NCBI GenBank assembly: GCA_002839535.1
Contig: PGYF01000023.1
Coordinates: 1-23,007 of the forward strand
Direction of reading: 5' to 3'
Length of the DNA stretch: 23,007 bases
DNA from: Nitrospira bacterium HGW-Nitrospira-1
GTDB taxonomy: Bacteria > Nitrospirota > Thermodesulfovibrionia > Thermodesulfovibrionales > UBA6898
Shown: positions 7,090 through 14,083 of the stretch, one piece after another
Position numbering within the stretch: the first letter of the stretch is position 1
Layout of the letters: every line of letters starts with the position of its first letter
Program-made: the position numbers and the translations under genes
Notes under the pieces: generated by a model
What the model saw: the letters and a program-made list of their open reading frames with translations, nothing else
What the model was told of the DNA's origin: nothing
The model's database searches: none

Positions 7090-8102
7090 GATATATTTCT
7101 CATTTTTTCATAAACCATTTCAACTGATATCCCGGTCATGCACCGCATATCCCCGCATTTCTTTTTAAAACACGGGGCGCAGGCAGCGTCGCTTTGTATC
7201 ACTATATTGCCGGCTCCATAGGGGCCTGTCCTCACGGGACTTGTCGGCCCAAAAATCGCAACGACCGGGACCTGAAATCCGGCTGCAATATGCATGGGAC
7301 CTGAATCATTGGAGATTACCAGCCTGGCATGCCTCATCACCTCGATCAACTCTTTAAGGCCTGTTTTGCCGGCAAGAGAGAGCGCCTTTCCGCTGGAGGC
7401 CTGAACAACCTTTTCAGCTATTGCCATGTCAGCCTTGCCCCCTATTACTACTGACTGTATCGGGAGAAATGAAGCGAGCCTGCCGAAATTCCCGGCATCC
7501 CATATCTTTGTGTCCCAGCGCGCGCCAGGCACAATAACTGCGTACTCTTTTATGCAGCTTCTTATATCTTCCATGTTTTTCATCTCGCTCCTGCAGAGGG
7601 GAAAAGGAAAAAGAATCTCTTCCGTATCACAGCCGAGCGCGCCTGCTATCTTCATATATCTTTGGACAGCATGGACATCTTTGCCGCCTTTTACCTTGAC
7701 GTTATAGAAAAACCTGCTCCCTTCCCTTGCCTCGGAAAATCCGATCCTTACAGGGGCGCGTGTTGCCAAGGTGATGACGCCGCTTCTGAACAGGCCCTGA
7801 AGGTCAACTGCAAGATCATATCGTTCACTCCGTATGTCCTTCAGAAGCTGCCTCACCTCTTTTATGGTATCCGTCATCCTCGAGAGCTTTTTCCATATAT
7901 CTTTATTGATGATGATCAGTCTGTCCACCATAGGATGGCATTCAAGAAGACCTTCCAGCCCCTTGGCAATCACCCAGTGGATTTCGGCCTTCGGAAAGCA
8001 GGTCTTGAGCGAGTTCAGAAAGGGAAGACTATGGACAATATCCCCAAGAGAACTCGGCTTGACAACAAGGATTTTTTTGCATTTTTTGCTTTTTTTTATC
8101 AT
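7062..8102 (-). CDS. waaC: lipopolysaccharide heptosyltransferase I-like (GT9, WaaC-type)
   Basis: The 346-residue GT9-family protein shows the N-terminal motif KPSSLGDIVHSLP (residues 15-27), typical of WaaC. It also has the nucleotide-sugar-side motif SNDSGPMHIAAG and the following PVVAIFGPTSP. The IGFSEAREGSRFFYN segment also resembles WaaC. Such enzymes add the first L-glycero-D-manno-heptose from ADP-heptose onto Kdo of the LPS inner core at the cytoplasmic membrane face. The start ATG overlaps the stop of the upstream fusion gene by 4 bases (ATGA), so the two are translationally coupled. GT9 members differ in acceptor, so the position specificity is inferred from the motif and from the neighbouring WaaF-like gene. 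Confidence 0.82.
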   Translation of the reverse strand: MIKKSKKCKKILVVKPSSLGDIVHSLPFLNSLKTCFPKAEIHWVIAKGLEGLLECHPMVDRLIIINKDIWKKLSRMTDTIKEVRQLLKDIRSERYDLAVDLQGLFRSGVITLATRAPVRIGFSEAREGSRFFYNVKVKGGKDVHAVQRYMKIAGALGCDTEEILFPFPLCRSEMKNMEDIRSCIKEYAVIVPGARWDTKIWDAGNFGRLASFLPIQSVVIGGKADMAIAEKVVQASSGKALSLAGKTGLKELIEVMRHARLVISNDSGPMHIAAGFQVPVVAIFGPTSPVRTGPYGAGNIVIQSDAACAPCFKKKCGDMRCMTGISVEMVYEKMRNISCGLRKTDL

Positions 8103-9679
8103 TGTCCTGTCCTGTCTTTCCGTATAATCAGATCAACAGCCTCCCCGAGGTTTGCGACCGTATAATCGGCATATGGCGAAACACTGTCCTGTCCCGTCCT
8201 TACCAGAATGCCTGTAGCGCCTGCTGACCTTGCAAGAAGCATATCAATATTCTTGTCACCGACAACAAAGGATTTCTTCAGATCAATATTATAATCTGCC
8301 CTGGCCTCCAGGAGAAGCCCCGGCTCGGGCTTTCTGCAGGAACAATGTTCATCAGGATGATGCGGACAGTAGTAGAAGCCGTCAAAACCATAGGTATCAA
8401 GGAAAATGCTGTTGATCTTCCTGGCAAAATCCTCATCAACCAGACCTCTTGATATCCCTGACTGGTTCGTTATCCCTATGAGGGAAAATCCCCTTTGCTT
8501 AAGCCTCGTTAAAAAACCGATGTCGGGGAATACCTCAAAATCCTCCATCCTGCTCAGATAGCCGGTGTCCTTGCAGAGTGTCCCGTCCCTGTCAAAGAAG
8601 ACCGCCTTTTTTACATTGCTCCGTTCTTTTACCGCATCGAAGACCTCTCCTGAGGTGATCTTCTCCATACATTCGAGATTATTTTTTTTACACTCTCTCT
8701 CAAAGCAGGGTGCGCAGTCGAGGGCCTTTTTTATAGCGATATCCTTCTTCCCTGCGGGACCAGTATGCTCAGGAGAAGTAGAGCCGAATATCGCAACAAC
8801 AGGGGTTCTGACCGCATAGCTGATATGCATGGGACCGGAATCATTCGTCACCAGCAGTTCGCATTCAGAGATCAATGATATAAGCTCCCTGAGACTTGTC
8901 CTGCCGGCCATATTCAGTAATGAGTGATGAGTAATGAGTGATGAGTCCAGTTCAGGATTTCCGGAAAGCCTGTTAAATTCCCGCTCAATCTCTTCGGCTA
9001 TCACAGCCTCTGAAGGACCCCCGAAGATTACAACGCTTCCGTGCATTTCGGAGACCACCCGAAAGGCCACTTCCGCAAAGCGGGCCGGAGGCCATCGCTT
9101 TGAAGAGCCGTATGTTGCGCCCGGGTTTATCCCGACAATGGGCCGTCTCAGCGCCTTCAGCTTATTCCTTGCATCAAGCCTCTCTTCCGCCGAAAGATAT
9201 ATCCAGGGAAGTTCGTATTTTGCCGGAAAACCAGCCTTCCTGATAAGGTTTAGATAATATTCTATATGATGTAAGTCTCGTGCGCGATCGTCAAAGGGAA
9301 TGGCTTTTGTGAGCAGCAATCTTCTGCAGTCCCTGTTATACCCAATCCTTTCTGGTATTCCGGCAAGGAATGCGATAAATGCTGCGTCAAAGGCATTCTG
9401 GAAGAGCGCCGCCATGCAAAAACCATGTTTCCTGATCTCAGCAGCCAGTTTGAATTTCCCTGCAAGTCCCTGATATAAATCCGTATAGAGTATGATCTCA
9501 TCAATATTGGGGTCCTTCTCAAAGAGCTGCGAAACCCAGGGTTTGACAAGCAGCGTTATCCGGGCCTCGGGATGAGAGTGTTTTAGCGCCCTGAGGGCAG
9601 GCATAGTCATTACCGCATCGCCGATCCAGTTCACGCCCCTGACCAGAATATTGACACAATTTTTCTCTCTTATCTTCAC
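8099..9679 (-). CDS. bifunctional heptosyltransferase II (WaaF) - GmhB phosphatase fusion
   Basis: Residues 1-350 are a GT9 heptosyltransferase II, with VRGVNWIGDAVMTMPALR at 13-30 and TNDSGPMH at 278-285. Residues 356-526 are a HAD phosphatase of the GmhB type. Motif I is FFDRDGT (D363, D365), followed by TNQSG at 404-408, a zinc loop (C438, H440, C446, C448), K450, and VVGD with D475 and D479. GmhB makes heptose-1-phosphate from the 1,7-bisphosphate for ADP-heptose; WaaF later uses ADP-heptose for LPS core. A 14-bp tandem repeat adds about ten residues (246-255) inside the WaaF half. The start is GTG at 9679, sharing its G with the upstream TAG; a GTG at 9655 is an alternative. Confidence 0.87.
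   Translation of the reverse strand: MKIREKNCVNILVRGVNWIGDAVMTMPALRALKHSHPEARITLLVKPWVSQLFEKDPNIDEIILYTDLYQGLAGKFKLAAEIRKHGFCMAALFQNAFDAAFIAFLAGIPERIGYNRDCRRLLLTKAIPFDDRARDLHHIEYYLNLIRKAGFPAKYELPWIYLSAEERLDARNKLKALRRPIVGINPGATYGSSKRWPPARFAEVAFRVVSEMHGSVVIFGGPSEAVIAEEIEREFNRLSGNPELDSSLITHHSLLNMAGRTSLRELISLISECELLVTNDSGPMHISYAVRTPVVAIFGSTSPEHTGPAGKKDIAIKKALDCAPCFERECKKNNLECMEKITSGEVFDAVKERSNVKKAVFFDRDGTLCKDTGYLSRMEDFEVFPDIGFLTRLKQRGFSLIGITNQSGISRGLVDEDFARKINSIFLDTYGFDGFYYCPHHPDEHCSCRKPEPGLLLEARADYNIDLKKSFVVGDKNIDMLLARSAGATGILVRTGQDSVSPYADYTVANLGEAVDLIIRKDRTGQ
8916..8946. repeat. 14-bp tandem repeat (heptamer-based) inside the waaF-gmhB gene
   Basis: AGTAATGAGTGATG occurs twice exactly (8916-8929 and 8930-8943), followed by AGT. 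Each 14-mer is two near-identical heptamers, AGTAATG and AGTGATG. In the coding strand the tract reads Ser-Ser-Leu-Ile-Thr-His-His-Ser-Leu-Leu, just before the conserved NMAGRTSL segment. It leaves the frame open. Confidence 0.9.
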
Positions 9680-10758
9680 TATCCAGCGGTTCCGGCAACT
9701 CGGGGATATGCCGCCTTTATCTTCCGGTAAAGCTCTTCGGGGTTGAAAACAGCCCCTCCTGGTCTGCCATAGAACAGGACGTCTGCTTTCCCGTTCACCG
9801 CAAGCCTCACATCTTCCACCATCTGGCCTGCATTCATTTCAACAACAATAAATCTTTTCTTCCTGTCCGCAATATCCGCAATCTGTTTTTCCGGAAATGG
9901 GAATAACGTCACCGGCCTGAAAAGGCCGACTTTTTTGCCTTTGCGTCTCAACTCTTTAACCGCTGAAAGCGCTATTCTCGCCGCAATACCAAAGGCAACA
10001 ACAACCAACTCGGCGTCCTCTATATCATAGGCGTCAAACATCACTTCTTTTTTCCTGATGAGGACGTATTTTTTCTGGAGAAGGATGTTTTGCTTCTCTA
10101 ATTCTCCGGAGCCCACAAACAATGTACGGATGACCCTTGGCTCACGGCCCCTGCACCCGTCCAGTATCCAGTCCTTTTCAGGCAAACCGGGGCGCACATA
10201 TTTTGTCGGATGAAACGGCTCCATCATCTGCCCCACTACGCCATCGCCCAGTATTATTACCGGCATCCGGTACGCATCCGCCTTATCAAAGGCACGCATG
10301 GTCAGGTCCCACATCTCCTGCACATTGAAAGGGGAAAAGACAATGCATTTATAATCGCCGTGTCCGCCGCCCTTTACCGCCTGAAAATAATCAGCCTGGC
10401 TCGCAGTAATATTCCCAAGCCCCGGCCCTCCCCTTTGGATATTGATGATGACCGCTGGAAGCTCTGCACCGGCAAGGAAGGATATCGTCTCCTGCTTGAG
10501 GCTGATACCGGGACCGCTCGATGAGGTCATGGCCCTGACTCCTGCTGCAGAGGCGCCATAGACCATGTTGATCGATGCGATCTCGCTTTCTGCCTGGATA
10601 AAAACGCCCTTTGCTTCCGGCATTCTCTTTGAAAGATATTCCGGTATCTCATTTTGGGGAGTTATCGGATACCCGGCATAGAACCGGCATCCGGCCTGTA
10701 TGGCAGCCTCTGCAAGCGCCTCATTGCCTTTCATCAGGAGCATTTTTTTCTTTGCCAT
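9679..10758 (-). CDS. vorB: 2-oxoacid:ferredoxin oxidoreductase alpha subunit, VorB-type (orphan)
   Basis: The 359-residue protein matches the alpha subunit of ketoisovalerate/2-oxoglutarate ferredoxin oxidoreductases. It has the N-terminal MKGNEALAEAAIQAG, the GYPITPQNEIPEYL motif, SSGPGISLKQE and the QRGGPGLGN stretch. These enzymes oxidatively decarboxylate 2-oxoacids to acyl-CoA, passing electrons to ferredoxin, and need beta (TPP-binding) and usually gamma/delta (Fe-S) subunits. None is encoded here, and the next gene downstream is the LPS fusion gene, sharing one base with the stop codon. Partners must therefore be elsewhere or the protein has another role. The start has AGGA 7 bases upstream. 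The gene is divergent from the ars-type operon, and a poor TTGTCA-like -35 may overlap that operon's -35. Confidence 0.85.
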   Translation of the reverse strand: MAKKKMLLMKGNEALAEAAIQAGCRFYAGYPITPQNEIPEYLSKRMPEAKGVFIQAESEIASINMVYGASAAGVRAMTSSSGPGISLKQETISFLAGAELPAVIINIQRGGPGLGNITASQADYFQAVKGGGHGDYKCIVFSPFNVQEMWDLTMRAFDKADAYRMPVIILGDGVVGQMMEPFHPTKYVRPGLPEKDWILDGCRGREPRVIRTLFVGSGELEKQNILLQKKYVLIRKKEVMFDAYDIEDAELVVVAFGIAARIALSAVKELRRKGKKVGLFRPVTLFPFPEKQIADIADRKKRFIVVEMNAGQMVEDVRLAVNGKADVLFYGRPGGAVFNPEELYRKIKAAYPRVAGTAG

Positions 10759-10813
10759 GTATTTTCCTGTTGTTTAATTTTTCATTAAAATATATTGTTT
10801 TGGCAGGAAACTC

Positions 10814-10842
10814 TTGACAATCATATCAATTTTTGTTTATAT
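10814..10842 (+). promoter_or_regulatory. sigma-70-type promoter of the ars-type operon, with possible operator
   Basis: TTGACA (10814-10819), a 17-base spacer and TTATAT (10837-10842) form a near-consensus promoter. Transcription would begin near 10849, downstream of the TTG at 10833, which argues against that codon as a start. The -35 region carries TTGA-N8-TCAA (10814-10829), a small inverted repeat that could be an ArsR operator. The ArsR gene is third in this operon, so autoregulation is plausible but not shown. Confidence 0.65.
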
Positions 10843-10863
10843 ATCTACGATACTTTCATGTTT

Positions 10864-10869
10864 GGAGGA
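10864..10869 (+). promoter_or_regulatory. ribosome binding site selecting a TTG start for the permease
   Basis: GGAGGA is followed, 5 bases later, by TTG at 10875. The upstream in-frame TTG at 10833 lies before the predicted transcription start, and the ATG at 10858 is out of frame, so TTG 10875 is the best start. Confidence 0.75.
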
Positions 10870-10874
10870 ACAGG

Positions 10875-11825
10875 TTGTTAAAGTCTTTTGCAGCTTACAT
10901 TACGTATGACCTTATAAATCTTCCAAGGGATTCCCGCCTTGCTGATGCCCTTAATTTCTTTATCTACGACACGATAAAAATATTTCTGCTCCTTTTTGTC
11001 GTCATATTTGCAATATCCGTAATCAGGAGTTATTTTCCGCCTGAAAAGACAAAACGCATTCTGTCTCATAAAAAAGAGTTTATAGGTAATATTCTTGCGG
11101 CGCTCCTCGGCATTGTCACCCCCTTCTGTTCGTGCTCGGCGGTACCGCTCTTTATAGGCTTTGTTGAGGCGGGTGTGCCGCTGGGGATAACATTCTCTTT
11201 CCTCATATCCTCACCCATGGTGAACGAGGTGGCGATAGTGCTGCTCTGGGGCCTCTTCGGATGGAGGGTAACTGCAATTTATATCGGCGCTGGTCTTCTC
11301 ACAGCCATCTCTGCGGGCATGATCATCGGTAAACTGAAACTCGAAAAGTGGATAGAAGAATACGTCTTTAAAATTCATGTTGGACATTGGCAGGCGGCCT
11401 CACCTCCGGCATTCAGGGAAAGGCTCGCGGTAGCAAAATGGAATACCCTGGACATCCTGAAAAAGATATGGCTCTTCATCATCATAGCCATCGGCATCGG
11501 CGGGTTTATCCACGGATATGTACCTCAGGACTTTCTCACTCATTACGCAGGAAAAGGAAATCCGTTCGCTGTGCCTGTTGCTGTGGCGATTGGCGTGCCT
11601 CTGTATTCTAATGCCGCTGGTGTCATACCAATCGTCTATGCATTAATGGAAAAAGGAATGAGCATGGGGACAGTGCTCGCCTTTATGATGGCGGTAACTG
11701 CCTTGTCTCTGCCGGAGATGATAATCTTGCGCAAGGTATTGAAAATCCCGCTACTCGGCGTATTTGTCGGAATAATGACGGCGACCATCATAGCTGTCGG
11801 CTATCTTTTTAATGCAATTCTATGA
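10875..11825 (+). CDS. DUF318/COG0701 permease (ArsP-like)
   Basis: From the TTG at 10875 the protein has 316 residues with about eight membrane helices. It carries the family motif TPFCSCSAVPLF (C85 and C87) and SFLISSPMVNE in the first half, and a second half with SNAAGVIPIVYAL. COG0701 permeases include ArsP, which exports organoarsenicals, and many members sit beside ArsR regulators and a small thioredoxin-like protein, as here. Arsenic or a related thiophilic compound is the likely context, but the transported substrate is not certain. It is the first gene of a four-gene operon driven by the promoter at 10814. No obvious N-terminal signal peptide is present; the first helix begins at about residue 30. 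Confidence 0.83.
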   Translation: MLKSFAAYITYDLINLPRDSRLADALNFFIYDTIKIFLLLFVVIFAISVIRSYFPPEKTKRILSHKKEFIGNILAALLGIVTPFCSCSAVPLFIGFVEAGVPLGITFSFLISSPMVNEVAIVLLWGLFGWRVTAIYIGAGLLTAISAGMIIGKLKLEKWIEEYVFKIHVGHWQAASPPAFRERLAVAKWNTLDILKKIWLFIIIAIGIGGFIHGYVPQDFLTHYAGKGNPFAVPVAVAIGVPLYSNAAGVIPIVYALMEKGMSMGTVLAFMMAVTALSLPEMIILRKVLKIPLLGVFVGIMTATIIAVGYLFNAIL

Positions 11826-11858
11826 AGACCGTTGGGACCTCTTATAAAGGTATGAGAT

Positions 11859-11886
11859 GTCATTCCGAACGAAGTGAGGAATCTTG
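11859..11886. repeat. GTCATTCC-type dispersed hairpin repeat
   Basis: The stretch starts GTCATTCCGAACGAAG and ends GAGGAATCTTG. ATTCC (11862-11866) pairs with GGAAT (11878-11882), giving a small hairpin between the permease and thioredoxin-like genes. It shares the GTCATTCC core with the repeats at both window ends. The rest of 11826-11938 holds TTGAC-N13-GTCAA (11904-11926), of unknown role, and the ribosome site of the next gene. Confidence 0.65.
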
Positions 11887-11938
11887 GACTATGAAATGAA
11901 GTTTTGACTTTTTACAAGACTGTCAAGGAGAACAAAAA

Positions 11939-12178
11939 ATGGAAATCAAAATCTTAGGCCCTGGTTGTGCAAATTGCCACAAGATGGAGGAACTTGCAAA
12001 GACAGCAGTTAAAGAACTTGGTATTGATGCGAAGATCAAGATGATCTCAGATATTCAGGAGATCATGAAATACACCATGTCCACACCAGGACTTGTGGTC
12101 AATGGGAAACTAAAACATTCAGGGAAACCACTGCCGAGCCCTGAAAGAGTCAAAGAGTTAATACGGTCAGAGATATAG
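11939..12178 (+). CDS. small redox-active thioredoxin-like protein
   Basis: The 79-residue protein has a thioredoxin fold pattern, beginning MEIKILGPGC with the CxxC motif C10-ANC-C13, and a TPGLVVNG strand carrying the family cis-proline. It matches the TM0996/MTH895-like glutaredoxin/thioredoxin family, often encoded next to COG0701 permeases and ArsR regulators. It may reduce a disulfide in the permease (its CSC motif) or supply thiols for arsenic handling; that role is inferred from context. AAGGAG 8 bases before the ATG is a strong ribosome site. The next gene starts one base after its stop codon. Confidence 0.87.
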   Translation: MEIKILGPGCANCHKMEELAKTAVKELGIDAKIKMISDIQEIMKYTMSTPGLVVNGKLKHSGKPLPSPERVKELIRSEI

Positions 12179-12179
12179 T

Positions 12180-12563
12180 ATGGAAGTATTGCTGAATATC
12201 TTTAAGGCGCTTTCTGATGAGACAAGGCTTAGGATACTGAAGCTCCTCGAAAACGGAGAACTCTGCGTCTGCGACATCGTTGCGGCAATGGAAATGAGCC
12301 AGCCCAAAGTCTCCTTTCATTTAAATGTATTAAAAGAGGCGGGTTTTCTGAAAGACAGAAAACAGGGACGGTGGATCCATTACCGCCTTGATGAATCCGA
12401 TATGTTCCGAAGGTTCCTTCTGCTGTCAACCCTCGAAAAGATACCCAAAGAAGCGGTAACGAAGGACAAAGAAAGGCTTCATGCATTCTTGCAGGGCAAG
12501 ACTTCCAAGGATAATGTTTTGTCTCTTCCAGACAAAAAAAGATGTGCCGGGAGGTGTAAATGA
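12180..12563 (+). CDS. arsR: ArsR/SmtB family metalloregulator
   Basis: The 127-residue winged-helix protein has the ArsR opening (FKALSDETRLRILKLL) and the metalloid-sensing motif ELCVCDI (C29, C31) in the recognition-helix region, as in arsenite-responsive ArsR. A MSQPKVSFHLNVLKEAG DNA-binding helix follows. A second cysteine pair close to the C-terminus (C122, C126) could add a thiol ligand. It probably represses the operon in which it lies, releasing on As(III) or Sb(III). Its stop overlaps the start of the broken acr3 gene by 4 bases. Confidence 0.92.
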   Translation: MEVLLNIFKALSDETRLRILKLLENGELCVCDIVAAMEMSQPKVSFHLNVLKEAGFLKDRKQGRWIHYRLDESDMFRRFLLLSTLEKIPKEAVTKDKERLHAFLQGKTSKDNVLSLPDKKRCAGRCK

Positions 12564-12794
12564 CTGAAAAAACAGGCAAACGGCTTTCTTTTCTTGATAG
12601 ATTTCTTACCCTGTGGATATTTGCCGCAATGGTCTTTGGCGTCGGGCTTGGCTATTTCATCCCAGGCGCTGAAAAACTGATCAACAGCTTTCAGGTCGGA
12701 ACAACAAATATCCCCATAGCCATTGGTCTTATCCTTCAGTGGTGCGATCCTGGTAGCAGCAGGGATATATTTCGGGATAATAAATATTTTCTGA
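12560..12794 (+). pseudogene. acr3: truncated ACR3 arsenite efflux transporter fused to a foreign 3' end
   Basis: After a strong GGAGGTG ribosome site the frame encodes the ACR3 N-terminus: LSFLDRFLTLWIF, a GVGLGYFIPG helix, and SFQVGTTNIPIAIGLIL. Similarity stops near 12738. Family proteins run to about 350 residues with more helices, so most of the transporter is missing. From about 12735, in the next reading frame, SGAILVAAGIYFGIINIF ends at TGA 12792-12794. It looks like the last membrane helix of another protein, possibly a CcdA/DsbD-like or permease C-terminus, but is too short to assign. The original frame runs on antisense into lgt as noise. A deletion joining two genes is the simplest explanation. 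The short gap 12795-12864 contains nothing I can support. Confidence 0.8.
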
Positions 12795-12864
12795 GTGACA
12801 TCTTTCAATTACCTTGCTGTTTCCTTTCAGACATTTTTATTCGTTCTTCCGAAAAATCAGACGC

Positions 12865-13632
12865 TTACAGATTCTTTTCCCTCTTCAATACAACAAGAAA
12901 TGAAACCGCTGTGACAAACATGACAACACTTATCGCCTGTGACCAGGAGAGGCCTGGAAAGAGAAAGCCCCTTATTGCATCGCCTCTGAATATCTCAACT
13001 ACGGACCTGATAATCGAATAGTTTAGAATGTACATCCAGAAGAGCTGCCCATTAAAAGATTGACGTCTCCTTAGGGTTATGAGTATGAGAAAATTCAGGA
13101 ATTCTGCAGCAGATTCATAGAGCTGTGTTGGATGCAGCGGGGTCCCTATAATCGCAAGGGAATCCGGATTGGTAAAGGTGACCGCCCACGGCAGACCTTC
13201 CGCAGGCCTTCCGTGGCAGCATCCCGCACAAAAGCAGCCGAGCCTCCCAATGGCATGTCCTATGGCTATTGAAGGCGCCCAGACGTCTGCTGTCCGCCAT
13301 AACGGGAGTCCACGCTTCTTCGCAAACCATATAACTGTCGGCAAGGCAAAGAGCATGCCTCCGTAAAAGACAAGCCCGCCTTCCCATATCTTCACCATAT
13401 CTATGGGATGCTCCATGTAGCGCTGCCAGTTCGTTAATATAAAAAAGAGACGCGCCCCGATAATCCCCGAGAGCAGGGCATAGAAGCCGACGTCAGTAAT
13501 GCTTTCATTTGGAATATCTTTCCTCTTCGCCTCTCTTACTGCAAGCATCAGGGCAACGAGAAATCCTATGGCAACCAAAAATCCATAGGTATGGATTGTA
13601 AGCGGTCCTATCTTAAACAGTACAGGAAACAT
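12865..13632 (-). CDS. lgt: prolipoprotein diacylglyceryl transferase Lgt
   Basis: The 255-residue, seven-helix membrane enzyme transfers diacylglyceryl from phosphatidylglycerol to the lipobox cysteine of prolipoproteins, the first step of lipoprotein maturation. It has the N-terminal HTYGFLVAIGF segment, WEGGLVFYGG (the site of the HGG loop in the E. coli enzyme, Y here as in many relatives), and the signature GRLGCFCAGCCHGRP with R130. LHPTQLYES and the C-terminal VEIFRGD complete the family pattern. The gene starts one base after lspA and is third in an ileS-lspA-lgt operon. It converges on the decayed acr3 gene. Confidence 0.95.
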   Translation of the reverse strand: MFPVLFKIGPLTIHTYGFLVAIGFLVALMLAVREAKRKDIPNESITDVGFYALLSGIIGARLFFILTNWQRYMEHPIDMVKIWEGGLVFYGGMLFALPTVIWFAKKRGLPLWRTADVWAPSIAIGHAIGRLGCFCAGCCHGRPAEGLPWAVTFTNPDSLAIIGTPLHPTQLYESAAEFLNFLILITLRRRQSFNGQLFWMYILNYSIIRSVVEIFRGDAIRGFLFPGLSWSQAISVVMFVTAVSFLVVLKREKNL

Positions 13633-13633
13633 A

Positions 13634-14083
13634 TCAATTCCTCTTTATAATCAAATTAAACAACAGGAATGCTATCCCGATCGTAAGCGCGGAATCAGCG
13701 ACATTGAAGGCAGGCCAGTGATGGCCTGAAACCGTAACATCCATAAAATCCACAACATATCCGAGCGTCAACCTGTCAATCAGGTTCCCTATAGCGCCGG
13801 CTGCAAGCATGGAAAATATGCGATAGTCCTCCCTTGAGGTGATAATCACCCAGAGCATAAAGAGGATCGCTGCAACAGAAATACAAATAAAAAAATTATT
13901 GCCGAGACTGCTGAACATCCCAAATGCTGCGCCCTGGTTTCGTACGCTCACCAGGTTCAGCACAGGAAGCAGCTCAATCGTTTCCATGGGATGAATAAAT
14001 GTCCTGGCGAGATATTTTGTAATCTGGTCAAGCAGGACAATAAACGAAATTATGACAAGCGGATAAACTACTCTTTTTTTCAT
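13634..14083 (-). CDS. lspA: lipoprotein signal peptidase LspA
   Basis: The 149-residue, four-helix aspartyl protease removes the signal peptide from diacylglyceryl-prolipoproteins, acting directly after Lgt. Conserved parts are LDQITKY, RNQGAAFG, GNLIDR (N100, R104), VVDFMD (D112) and FNVADSA (D130). D112 and D130 correspond to the catalytic aspartate pair, with spacing like that of studied homologues. The start overlaps the ileS stop by 4 bases. Confidence 0.95.
   Translation of the reverse strand: MKKRVVYPLVIISFIVLLDQITKYLARTFIHPMETIELLPVLNLVSVRNQGAAFGMFSSLGNNFFICISVAAILFMLWVIITSREDYRIFSMLAAGAIGNLIDRLTLGYVVDFMDVTVSGHHWPAFNVADSALTIGIAFLLFNLIIKRN

Noticed and set aside
12560..13021. A 153-residue intact membrane protein
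   Set aside because: Only the first 60 or so residues resemble ACR3. The remainder is antisense to lgt and has no family character, so it was called a truncated pseudogene.
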